NCBI RefSeq assembly: GCF_047495875.1
Contig: NC_092470.1
Location: forward strand, 18,650,001-18,714,000
DNA: 64,000 bases
Direction: 5' to 3'
Source: Pithys albifrons albifrons
Taxonomy: Eukaryota > Chordata > Aves > Passeriformes > Thamnophilidae
Positions 1 through 43,550 of the stretch are shown here, piece by piece. How positions within the stretch are numbered: the first letter of the stretch is position 1; every line of letters starts with the position of its first letter. The notes beneath the pieces were generated by a model that was not told the origin of the DNA, ran no database searches, and worked only from the letters and a program-made list of their open reading frames with translations. The translations under genes were made by a program, and so were the position numbers.

Positions 1-3000
1 CATACGGGTTTGCAGGATCAAGGTCTGAGACAGGATCATCTTTAAGGGTGTTTACCTGCTCTGTTCTGTTTTCCAGATTCGTGACTGTGCCCTGCTAAAC
101 CATTTCTCTGGGAAGACCTGGAGTGGCTCGAGTCAGCTGGGCACAGCTCGAGTCAGCTGGGCACAGCTCACAAGTGGCATTATGAAGGCAAGTGGTTCTT
201 CCCGTAAACAAAACTCGTTTGCAGGTGTTTATTCAGGAAGCCATGACGGCCCCGCGTACGTTGCAGTGCGAACTGTTGAGCTGTGCGAGCCTGTGTGTAC
301 TGAGGCGTTAATGCAGAACTGCTGGGCATTGGGCCCAGAACAGATGCGAGGATGAGTGAGAGCAAAGAGACAGAGGGGAAGAAGCACAAGGAGAAAGCAC
401 ATTTTAGGCTCTTCTATTCCTGCCTAGACAACCGCTGCTTCCAAAACCTGGACACTGGCCCCTAAAGCCTCTTATCAAGAGAATGTGGGAAGCAACATGA
501 TCTGTGGAAACAACAAACATATTTGTTTGGGGTTTTTTTCCTTTGCCAATCCTGCAAACAATAGCTGTTTGTAGGCAAATAATCCTCAGGTCTGCATCGC
601 CAGATCAGCGCAGGGAGTGGTTCCCATCAGCTCGTGGTGCCAGACACACTGAGTGGTTTGTAAGGAAACAGGTCCTTGAACTTCACAGCACAGACACTAT
701 CTTAGTAGGTTATCATGCACTTGCTTCTGTTCCTGCTCCCACTCTCCTCGTCTTCCAAAGCTTGGCCTGGCAGGGAGAAGTGAAGGCAAGAGGAAATAGA
801 TGTTGTTCAAATTCAAAAGGCTTCAAAACATTCAGCTGTTTGTTATTTCCTTGCCACTTACTTTTCCAATTTACTTTTGGAGCCAGGCAAGCTAAAGAAA
901 GACCAGTCCTTGTATACAGTCACAGTTTAGTACCTATGATATGCATGAAGAAAATTAATTTGTCTGAGGATTTTGCTTCATGAAGTAATTACAGTGCAAT
1001 GCATCAAAAGGCTGTGTTTTGTCTTGAGTTGCCAAAGTCCTGGTTTGCATCATGAGGTCATGTTTAGGATTACAAATATTTGCACAAATAGCATCTCACA
1101 CTGTCTCACATCTCTTCACCTTTCCTGACAGGGTTTGTGGAGGTGGATAGGAGCAGAAAAAGAAACTCTTCAGCCTCAGCTGTGTTAAAATGGAAGCTTT
1201 AACCCACAGGGCAATACAAATACCTGAAGAATGCTGTTTATGGGGTAAGGCTGCTTCAAACTCCAAGATATATCCAATACATACAACTTTTCTCCACTAA
1301 CATCAGTGGAGAAGGATTGTAGGCATCAGAACAGCCCAAGTAAGGTTGGATTGACTCAACAAAACCCCTCATGTAATACATAAAAGTCAGTCTGATTTTA
1401 TAAATTTTGATTTTTATTCTGATCTTTTAAGGCACTTCTGTGAACTCAAATCCTTTTGAAATTGCATGTGAATACTTTGATAAACTGAGTAGAACTTGTT
1501 GTGATATAGAATGGTAGTTTTTCATTAATATGGTGAGATGTCTTTCCCAACTGAAGGCAGCAATTCAGTTATCACTATTGCAGCCAGAAAATACCAGAAA
1601 AACAAAGCAAACCAAAACATGCTGGTAAATCACATCTCACTGCCCTTACATGGCCAGCCCATATCAATTCAACAGTCACTACTACTGGGAGCCTGTAAAA
1701 TGCCAATCATGTCACAATTCAAAACAATCCATCCTGCTGCCAACCCATATCATGGAAAACTTGCCCAACAGTGATGAAATTTATGAATTTTAAGTTTGCT
1801 TCAAAAAATGAACTCAAACCCTAGAAAACTACCCACAGGAACCAAAGCTACAGGAATACCAAACTTATAAAAATGAAGAAAATTTTGAGATTAAAGTCAC
1901 TGGGGAGCAGTGCCCACTTACCTGCATGTTCTGCCTTGCCTGGGTGTTTAGGTGGGAGATCTTTGCAACCAGGTTGTTGTGCAATGAGTGCTGGAGCTTG
2001 AGCTCAGTGGGAGCTGAGCTCTAAATGTCTGTCATCGAAGCACTCAGGCTGTAGGTGACTCACATCGAGAATCCAGAATGATGAAGACCCTTCTTTAATT
2101 CATCTCTGCCTGCCTTCTTTCCTCACTGATAACACAGGGTCAGCATCCTCTCAAAGTTACTTGAAAAGGAAATGGTGCATGTGAAACACTCAGACACTGC
2201 TGTCATGACCACCATGGAAAAAAACGCAGGGAAATGAATAATTTTGTGCCCAAAGCACAGTTTGAATAACAGGCAGTAAAAAGCCCCATCGCTGCACATT
2301 AAACAAGAGGAGAATAAATCATGGGGGGAGCTGCTCCCTCAGGAGCAGCAGCCATTGCCAGTGCAGAGTGAGGGGGATGCCTGGAGGAAAAGGGTGTGGA
2401 TAACTCAATTACAGTCCATCTGGCTGAGGAAAACCAGGCAAACTCTGGACACTCTGGGCTGTTGAATGCTGGAGTGTACAGCCTCAGTAGCCTCTCAGAC
2501 TATATTGTTTCACACACGTATTTATGTCTGTGTGTGCTTGGGCTTCAGAGTATGGGGAAAATAAGCAGTGTAAGCTTTGGCTCTGTGCCAGGTTAACTCT
2601 CTACACAGTAAAGGGGCTATTGGTCAGCTGGAAGCACAGGCTGAGGTCTAGATGCAAAAAGGCACTGAAATACCAACTGATCAGCTTAGAGAGTGGCTCT
2701 CAGATGTAAGAACATGTCCTGTAATTGCCCTTGGCACAGAGAGACAGACCAGCACAGGGAACTGTGGTCAGGATTCAATAATGGTGCCGGATTTAGGAGT
2801 GTACATGTCTGACCCAACAGAGGGAAGGCAATCTCTGTTCTGGTTGGAAGAGAAGACCTGGTGTACTCACTCTAGGAACTTCCTGAGAGATAGAGCTCTG
2901 CAGAGCAGCACAGCTCCAAGGAACTCACAGCCATCACCATCACTTCAGCAGGTTAAGGACACGTTGCAGAGATCTCTGCAACAGGAGAACACAGCAGGGT

Positions 3001-5290
3001 GACTCAGTAGTAATGTGACCTTTCATCAACAGACTCTTTTCCTCTTGCATCTGTTTCTGACACATTTATTAACTGTTACAAATTTGGGTAAAACCCATTT
3101 TGTCAGTGCTTCTGTCCATGTGGTGGCATGGCCATCCTGGAGCATGGGAATGAATGTAAAACTTCTTGCATTTGTTTTGATTAGGACTCTGTTGATGCTT
3201 TTGGGGCATCTCCCCCTCAGCTCTGTGGAAATTTGAATGTTTTCACCTCTGTGGATCTGGCATAAGCACCAGTGACAAAAGACATCTCTCCTGAGGCTGG
3301 TGGAGTTCCCCTTTATGACAGGATTGAGTTTGCCCAACAAGGGGCCAGTCAGTGTCCACAAAACTCTTTGACAGTGGAACATTTCACTGCTCTCCTTGTT
3401 ACTGGAGGAACCATTGCACACAGCTATGTATATCAACTAAAGTCTATTATTTCAGCTCATTGATGTGTCCCTGACTCACCATTCGTTCATTTTGGACAAC
3501 CTTTTAGAGGTCTTAGACATCTCCAAACCCTGTACATGGAATTCCTGCCTTAGACATATCTCACACTGCACCAACATTGACTCAAAGAAGTAATAATTTT
3601 CCCAGGGATGTCCTGTATAAAATCTTCCTCATGAGAGATAAGAGACAAGGTCATTTTACATGAGACAACAAACTGGAATGACTCTTTAGACACTGCTTGT
3701 CCTGGAACTACTTATTCATCCTTCTGCTCATCCAGATATTTTGTCCTCTAATTGCAACAGTATTTTCCACTTCAGCTGAGTGTTTCTGTGGGAAAAATAC
3801 AGATAGAAATGAATAAATTCTATTGATAATGTGCCACTTTTGTAATGATTTGCTCCTTTAAACTATCAAATTATTGCCAAAAGGGTTGTGATACATTCTG
3901 GTAAAAACAAAAATGGTGAATTACTAGAGGCCCTAAGAAGTCCTGTTGCCAATTCATGGCCCTAAAATGGATCAATTGCCATGTCTTTTCCAGAGATAAT
4001 AGAGAAATACTTTTGATTTCAGACTTCAACTTGCTCATCCTATCAGTCACCTTGTAATTTTGTAGGTTACTTCTCAGGATAGTTTGGATCCAAACTCCTT
4101 TTCACTGGGACCAGGATTATGTTGGGATTTTTTTAAGGGATTCTTTCTGGAAACAGCAACTGGATGGTTAAAAATGGACAGCTTAGAAAAGAACTGCACC
4201 AAATACCCTCAGATAGATCTTCACCTGGGCAGAGGATCTTCAAGGACACCGTGCAAGCTGCAGGGAGTGGGGTTTGATTCCTCAAGGTACTTTCCCTTCT
4301 GAATCAGCACTAGGTCTATGCCAGTGTGATATCACAGGCTATCTGCCTTTGAAAGCACTGAGTCTTTTTAAGCATTCTAACAGCAAAGTGCTGACTATTG
4401 CTGGGGATTACAGATTTTGTGAAACATTTTGTAAGATAACTTCTGGCACCTTGCCACTTGTTATATGGAAAATATGTTGTATTATCTTCCATGTGTGTGG
4501 GGGTGTGAGGGTGCTCCTGGTGTCCTGGCCCCCAGCCTGCAGAGACTTACACATATTTTATTCAGAATGAAGTTAAGCAATACATAATGAACTTGTTCAG
4601 GCGCAGAGCCTGGATCTGTCACTTCAGACATGTTCCATATCCTGGAGGACTTCTCAAAAGACAGCATCTTTCTTGACATTCCAAGTATGCTACTATGAGC
4701 ACCACGCTGGAGACTGACTGTGTGGGACACAAATATGTTGGTTATTAGTGTAAGATGCTTCAGTGGAAGGGCCTGGTCCTGCCCTGTCCCGCTGAAGTCC
4801 TTTGACTGAGATAGTCAGACTGGGGTGGTCAAACATCCCAGAATCCTGTACACATGCAGGATGTGGAGGAGTTGCTGTCAGATGCACGTCAGACATTTGG
4901 TGTTATGTTCTCTTGCTATCAGTCCTGGAAAGCTCTCCAGAGTCACTGTGTGAAGGATGGGGTGTAGGAGGTTGAGGTGAGGATGCTGAGGCACCAGGAA
5001 GAGCAGAGAAAGGCCCTTGTTGCTGGAGGTGGAGGGTGTAAAGTGACAAGTTGGGGGAGAACTGTCTGGACAGTCTGACACTATGCCTGGGGAGAGTGGC
5101 AGTATTCCCATGGAGACCCTACAAGGGCCCTCCCATGACTGACTTCTGGGTGGGTTTGGGTGGGACACAAAGACAGCAGAGGGCATGTCCTTCCATGCCC
5201 ATCCTGGTGCCAGCCTTTGGGAGAAGCTGTGGTGGCTGCTCTGCTCCCCAGAGGGAGCTCTGTCAGAGCCCTGAGGGGACTGAATATCAG
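1..5290. other. Intergenic DNA upstream of ALDH1A3, no gene recognised
   Basis: I read all six frames and found no exon-like segment that I recognise and no CpG island. Short stop-free frames, for example around 504-983 and 3026-3436, look like chance: they lack recognisable motifs and convincing splice sites. Base composition is ordinary avian and moderately AT-rich. The only structure seen is a 20-bp tandem duplication at 127-166. Distal regulatory elements of ALDH1A3 could lie here, but nothing in the sequence singles one out. Confidence 0.6.
127..166. repeat. Perfect 20-bp tandem duplication
   Basis: The unit CTCGAGTCAGCTGGGCACAG occurs twice back to back at 127-146 and 147-166 with no mismatch. 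Each copy carries a CAGCTG E-box-like hexamer. The perfect identity suggests a recent slippage duplication. No function is claimed. Confidence 0.9.
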
Positions 5291-5292
5291 AG

Positions 5293-5875
5293 CCGTTTGG
5301 GGGGAGCCTTGCGGGAGTCATGTGGGACCCTGTGGGAGAGCCCTTTGAGGAACTCTTTGGGACTCTGAGGGGATCCTGTGGAAGCCCCAAGGGAGCCCTT
5401 TGGGACCCTGAGGGGAGTCCTTTGGAAGCCTTTTGGGACCCTTTGGGACCCTGAGCACAGCGATGTGGGGACCACTGACAGCCTTTTGGACGCTTTGGGA
5501 CCCTGAGCATAGTGGTGTGGTGAACATTGACAGACCTTTTGGACCCTCAGGGACCCTGTGCATGGAGGTGTGGTAGCCCTTCGGGAGCCCTTTGACAGCC
5601 CTTTGGGATCCTTCAGGAGCCCTTTGGGACCCCAAGGGACACAGTGCACAACAGTGCGGGAACCCTTTGGGACCCTTTGACAGCCCTTTGGAAGCCTTTT
5701 GGGACCCTTTGGGAGCCCTTTGATAGCCCTTCGGGACCCTTTGGGAGCCCTTTGACAGCCCTTCGGGACCCCTTTAGGAGCACTTTGATAGCCCATCGGG
5801 AGACATTTGGGACTCTTCAGAATCCCTTTGGGAGCCCTTCACGACCACTCGGGACCCTTGGGGGCCCTGAGGGGC
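5293..5875. repeat. GC-rich minisatellite with nested periods, abutting the ALDH1A3 promoter
   Basis: About 580 bp are built from degenerate 10-11 bp words of the type GGACCCTTTG, GGAGCCCTTTG and ACAGCCCTTCG. In the right half (about 5650-5800) three words often make a higher-order unit of about 32 bp. In the left half a second unit of about 52-53 bp recurs, marked by GAGCAYAG/GTGCAT followed by a GTGTGG-like word, at about 5453, 5505 and 5558. The array has few stops on either strand, which creates Pro/Lys/Gly-rich frames that are artefacts. It ends within about 350 bp of the ALDH1A3 start codon. Confidence 0.85.
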
Positions 5876-6047
5876 CTGTCCCACGGCGGTCTTGGCGCGC
5901 TGGCGCCCCCTCCGTCCCTCATTCCCTCACTCCCTCCGTCCGTCCGTGCCCACGGCCGTTCCTCGGCGTGGCGGCTCCTCCCGTCACCTGCGGCTGTGGC
6001 AGCGCGCGGGGCGGGGCGGGGCGGGGCGTGGGCGGGGCCGCGGCTCG

Positions 6048-6133
6048 CGGCGGGGGCGGCGGCCAATGGGGCGCGCGGGCGGGCGGCGCGCGGCGGGGGC
6101 GGCGGCCAATGGGGTGCGCGGGCGGGCGGCGCG
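6048..6133 (+). repeat. 43-bp tandem duplication carrying CCAAT box and GC box
   Basis: Units 6048-6090 and 6091-6133 are nearly identical. The only difference I see is C versus T just after the CCAATGGGG word. Each unit contains GGCGGGGGCGGCGG, CCAAT and GGGCGGGCGGCG, so one event doubled a complete NF-Y/Sp-type module. It lies just upstream of the probable transcription start of ALDH1A3. Confidence 0.85.
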
Positions 6134-6217
6134 CGCGGCGCTCTTAAGGCGGCGGCGGCGCCGTCAGCGCGCAGAAGGTTGTGCGGAGCCGACGGCGCGG
6201 GGTTCGACGGCCCGGCC

Positions 6218-39175
<32,958 letters not shown>

Positions 39176-41698
39176 AAACAGAAGGCCTAAAGTGCTGACA
39201 CTCTGAATGTGACACATGGGGGACGTGTTCAGAGCAAGGGGGAGGGGAGGGGGAGGAAGGAAAATGGAAACACCTGTCTTTATTCCTCTAGAAACACTGA
39301 ATCTTCTGGACTCCACTTTGTCAACTGGCTCTTCAAAACCTGATTTTCCTGACCCTACTGGCAGTACACCCTTGTACTGTACAAGTCCCTGGCTGTTCAT
39401 CTGCCTGCTCCCTGTGACTCAAGTGCTGGTCAGTCACAGTGTTTCAGGACATCTGCTTTCAAACTGTACCCTGAAGGACATGGACATGGCTGGCATGTTA
39501 GAGAGATTGCTGGTACCTTTGGCATGGACTGGCAAACACCTTCAGAGGCATCTGGGTTTCACTTGGCATAGATGGACTCGAGTTGGTAGGGTTAGTACAA
39601 CTTGGCTGGAGTTTGTGTGAAGATTGCAACTGGAGTTTGGAATCAGAGTGCAAGCTCTCATGGAAGGATCTGTAAAGAAATTCTCTTTGAAAGAGCCATC
39701 TTGGTCTCTCTAAAGACATGTGCATTCTCCATACTGGTGATATTCTAGCCCTGAATGAGATTTGTGGGGGTTTCCTGGAGGACTCCTTTGGGGCCAGTAT
39801 TTCACCCAACAGAACTAGACTTTCAAGTGTCCTTGGAACCTGTTGTTTTGGTGTGCACACACTACACATGCTGCAAATGCAAGTTCCTGACTTGCTGACC
39901 CTCCTGGCTCTGAGTGAGCCACAGTTGTATCTCAAACCTTCACTACAGCACTTTTTGCAAGAGGATTTTGCACTGTACTTACCGTGATGACACCGAGTTG
40001 GATGCTGAACATGTAGCATGGTAGATATCCAACAGAAAACACCCCACACCAGTCCTTCTGACCTGGGGGAGAGAGCAGAAGAGCTGCAGGAAGCTGTCTT
40101 GCTCTCTCTTTCTCTATAACTTTCAGGCTTTGTGAACATCTCTTTATTTTTTGAGCCAGGGCTATTATTATGACCGTAAAACTTATAAGCTCTTCTCACT
40201 GCGTCTTTATCCTGTGTGAATGTAGCTTAAAATACATTTCTGGAAGTACAGTGTGAAAAGGCAGGTGCTCCCAAGCACACACCAAGTGCTAAAGATGTGG
40301 GTGTATGAGCCAGTTACCATGGATAAGCTGTGGCTGGAGGGAAATGTGTGAGAGCTTTGCAGTAATTGTCCCCGTGAGCGCTGTCATCTCGTAGCCAGCA
40401 CAGAGGGGCTGATCCTTCACTGAGAAACCAACTGCCTTGGATTGTCTCTTGCTCACAGCTGTCCATGGAGCGGCTGTCACACCAAGTTCATGCCTTAGTA
40501 CCTCCTGCAGTAACTCCTTGGCATGCCCAGACATTATTAAGAGATTAATGACAAGCCACAGGCTGTCTTCAGTTCCTGGGTTCACTGCTTTCCCTCCTCC
40601 TCCTCCTCCCGACTCTGCTGGCGAGCGGACGGCAAGTCCCACGTCTGCAGGAGCTGTGAGTGTGCAGGAGTTAGTGGTGACAGCTTGTTAGGAGGTTCTG
40701 ATCCTGCTGGGATTGTCCTCTGAGAACAAACCCCCTGAGGTTCCTTATGGTGCATCAACAGGTCTCCAGGGAGCGCTGATAAAGATTCCTGCCTGGAATT
40801 TTCCACATATCAGTGCTTGAAGCAGAAATGCAGGTCTAACCTCTCTTCTCTGCTGCAGGCAAGGATTCGAGCAGGACCTTCCTTTGCTCAGAGATACCCA
40901 GTCAGTAGCAAGTTCTGTTGTATGAGTGGAGCTTTTTTTGGAGGAGGAAGGAAGGTGGGTGGCGATAAGTAAGGAAAAAGTTTGCATGAGCCTAAACTTC
41001 CTTATTAGTGAACGTTGAAATTGCACTTCAACACCACTCAACTTCTTACATGACATACCTCCTACAGTTGTAACGAGGTGCCTGTCCTTCCATGGGATGT
41101 GAGACAGGCAAATCTCCCCATCCAGTGACAAAAAGGTCCTCCCTTCCCCAAGAAAGGCCAAATGGGAACACTGTAAATAAGTTTCTATTTTTGTAAAACA
41201 CTTAGAGTGCAAATATCTTCTCAGACAAACATTTTACTCTTGCCTACCTGAGGGTTTTCTTGGGCTGCAGCCAGACAGGTGAGGTGAGGCAAACAGTAAA
41301 AGGCTGGTTATCTTGATTATCTCTGTATTTTTGATAAACAGTGGTGGAAACTGAAATAATCTAAAATTCTTAAATTCCTACTACTCTGACTTCATATGTA
41401 TGATATAAATTTCACTTTTTTTCCCCTTATCGAGTTTTTAAAAAGTCAATGTATCTCTTATTGTATAAATCAGGGTTTGACTCTACACACTGAATTTTCT
41501 AAGTTATATAACACTAGACACTAACTTTAAAATAACCCCTTAGAGGGTATATATATTCTTTCATTGCACAGTAAGGCTTTCATATGAAATACTAGTTGTT
41601 TTTTTAAAAGAAAAGAACTATATTTATAAATTAGGATACAGTTAATCTAATGTATTTTTATAGCTAAAGGTACATGAAAATGCTATGTTTAAACCTCA

Positions 41699-41706
41699 TG
41701 TATATA
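41699..41706 (+). promoter_or_regulatory. Pumilio-type 3' UTR motif
   Basis: TGTATATA, a Pumilio response element variant, about 50 nt before the AATAAA in the AT-rich end of the UTR. Motif evidence only. Confidence 0.35.
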
Positions 41707-41746
41707 TTTAGACTATGGGTATCTTTTTGTAATAGTTCTTGTTCCT

Positions 41747-41752
41747 AATAAA
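41747..41752 (+). terminator. ALDH1A3: Polyadenylation signal of ALDH1A3
   Basis: Canonical AATAAA in TCCTAATAAATGTTTAAC, followed 15-35 nt later by a GT-rich stretch (GGGTGTGTCTGAGG) fitting a downstream element. Cleavage is expected near 41765. Confidence 0.75.
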
Positions 41753-41769
41753 TGTTTAACTTTGTGGAA

Positions 41770-42955
41770 TGGGTGTGTCTGAGGATTCAGTATCTCACTG
41801 GGAATCTGCACTTGGATTTCTGCAATTTGTGAAGAATTGGCCTGTTTTAAAATGTGTGAAGTGCTGAGTGTGGTCAGTGCTGTCACATAAAAGCTGGAGT
41901 GTGTGTCTGCAGCTCACCCTGCAGTCCCTGCTGTGCCATGTGCCGTGGGTGGAGGGAGGAGCAGAGCAGAGCAGAGCTGCAGCTCCCAGGGGCAAGCACA
42001 AGGTTGGAGGGATCCTCTTTTCCTGCTGAGGTGAGACCCAAAATGAAGTATTTGAAGGGACTGTGGATCATGCAGCCAGATGGGGCTTCCTGCCTTCCTC
42101 TGGCTGCTCCTAAACCCCTTTGAGACACACCTTGTAAATGCATTCCTATACTTATCTTATTTCCCTCATCTGCAAGAACATTCCATTGTCTTTTTATTCC
42201 ACTCCCATCTCATGTGTGAGAAATACCCATCAGCTCCCTAGGCAGGCCCAGCTAAACTCCTTGAATTTTCCACTTGCTAACAGCATCACTCAAAAGCTTT
42301 TAGACTCCAGAAATGGGAAGACTGGAGATACAAAGGAATTACTGTGAGTGACATAATCAATGGAGACTTTAGAGTGGGATGAGATGTGGGGAGGGAGAAA
42401 GGGAAAAGTTACCTTGAATGTGTGGATAAATTATTGCCTGGGAAGTTAGAGTTCCTATCCTAATAAAGGGGAAGGAGTTATTTTAGTGTGTTTTCAAACA
42501 ATTATTCTACTAAAGGTTTAAAAACTGTCTGGGTAAGAGCTGGGCTGTGAGGCATAAAAGGCTGGGTAAGAGGTAAGAAAGAGTGCTAAAAGTAGATAAC
42601 ACTGTTTTTAGCAGTGTTTAAAAGACGGTGGGGGATAGGTGTGTTCTTGTTCTCTATTTCTGGCTGCAGCTACAGGCAGATTGATGGGGACCTGAACACA
42701 GGTAAGAGCACCAGTGAAGACCCATCCTCTCCGTAATCACACCAAAGAAGCACCCCAGGCAAATCTCAAATTGCCACAGCCACTCAGTGAGTGGACATGG
42801 CTTTTTCCATCCTCAAGTGACCACCAGAAACCCACTGCTAGGTACAGACCAGAGAAGAAAAACGTCTTCTGTGTTTAATTTACAGAATCACTGTGAGTAA
42901 CAGCGCGAAAGGCACGCAGAAATGGCCTTTTCCCTTCCAAATAGGTGGGGAAAAT
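41770..42955. other. Intergenic spacer between ALDH1A3 and LRRK1
   Basis: Only about 1.2 kb separates the end of ALDH1A3 from the LRRK1 CpG island. No gene, RNA or mobile element seen. A short AGAGC repeat (GAGCAGAGCAGAGCAGAGC) lies at about 41958-41976. Confidence 0.6.
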
Positions 42956-43420
42956 TCCAGGCTTGTCCAGGAAAGTTCCAGGCTTGTCAGCGGCTCCCGG
43001 AGAGGAACGGGTCAGCGGTGGGGAAGGAGCGCGCACACCAACGCACCGCTGGAGCGCAGCCCGGCCGACTCCTGCCGAAGAGAGGGGGCAACCTCGCTCT
43101 GCTCTTCCGACGAGCAGCAAACTCGGGCAAGCAGCAACTTTCAAAGTCAGAGATCCGCTGGGAGCAGCCCGGTAAGGCCGGGCCCTGGCGGGACGATGGG
43201 CAGCGGTGCCCGGGCAGCTCCCGCTCTGTGCTTTCCTCACAACACCCCACTCCGCGGGGCCGGAGCGGCTGTCGGGGGACGGGAGGGCGCGTGGGACGGG
43301 GCTGGGGACGGAGCACGGTCGGGCCGCCCTGTGCCCTCGCTCGGTGCTGGGGGCCAGCCCTGCCCCGGGGGCCGGCGAGGGGCCGAGCCGGAGCGGAGCG
43401 CTCGCCCTTCCCCGCGGCGT

Positions 43421-43447
43421 CGGGTCGGGCCGGGCCGGGCCGGGCGG
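43421..43447 (+). repeat. CGGGC pentanucleotide run
   Basis: About five imperfect CGGGC/CGGGT units in a row inside the LRRK1 island, with regularly spaced G triplets that could form a G-quadruplex. Length polymorphism is likely. Confidence 0.7.
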
Positions 43448-43507
43448 AGGAGGCGCCGCTGCCCCGCTCCCTTTCCTGCCGCTGCCGAGCGAGGCGGGCG
43501 GGCCAGA

Positions 43508-43550
43508 CGAGGAGGAGGAGGAGGAGGAGGCGGCAGCAGCAGCAGCGGCG
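43508..43550 (+). repeat. GAG then GCA trinucleotide repeats
   Basis: A run of about seven GAG/GGA triplets followed by CGGCAGCAGCAGCAGCGGCG in the LRRK1 promoter island. It is probably untranslated 5' sequence, so no homopolymer protein tract is implied. Confidence 0.7.

Larger units (their letters stand above)
39176..41765 (+). other. ALDH1A3: ALDH1A3 3' untranslated region (about 2.6 kb)
   Basis: The UTR runs from the TGA to the AATAAA at 41747, with no convincing splice donor seen. It has a G-rich stretch at 39237-39261 and becomes very AT-rich beyond about 41.3 kb, with a Pumilio-type word and U-rich tracts consistent with post-transcriptional control. The antisense strand from 40199 to 39498 is free of stops for 233 codons (see findings). 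The end point is inferred from the polyadenylation signal. Confidence 0.75.

Noticed and set aside
504..983. 159-codon plus-strand frame
   Set aside because: Does not open with ATG, shows no domain or compositional coding signal, and lies in otherwise featureless intergenic DNA.
2396..3463. Possible decayed retroviral or other gene, from several medium frames on both strands
   Set aside because: No motif of gag, pol or env and no LTR pair could be recognised; frames are 60-136 codons, overlapping and without supporting splice sites. A protein search of the translations against retroviral and avian proteins would settle it.
4878..5796. Pro/Lys/Gly-rich minus-strand frames
   Set aside because: They are mostly translations of the minisatellite at 5293-5875; the repetition reflects DNA repeats, and no start context or splice signals support a gene.
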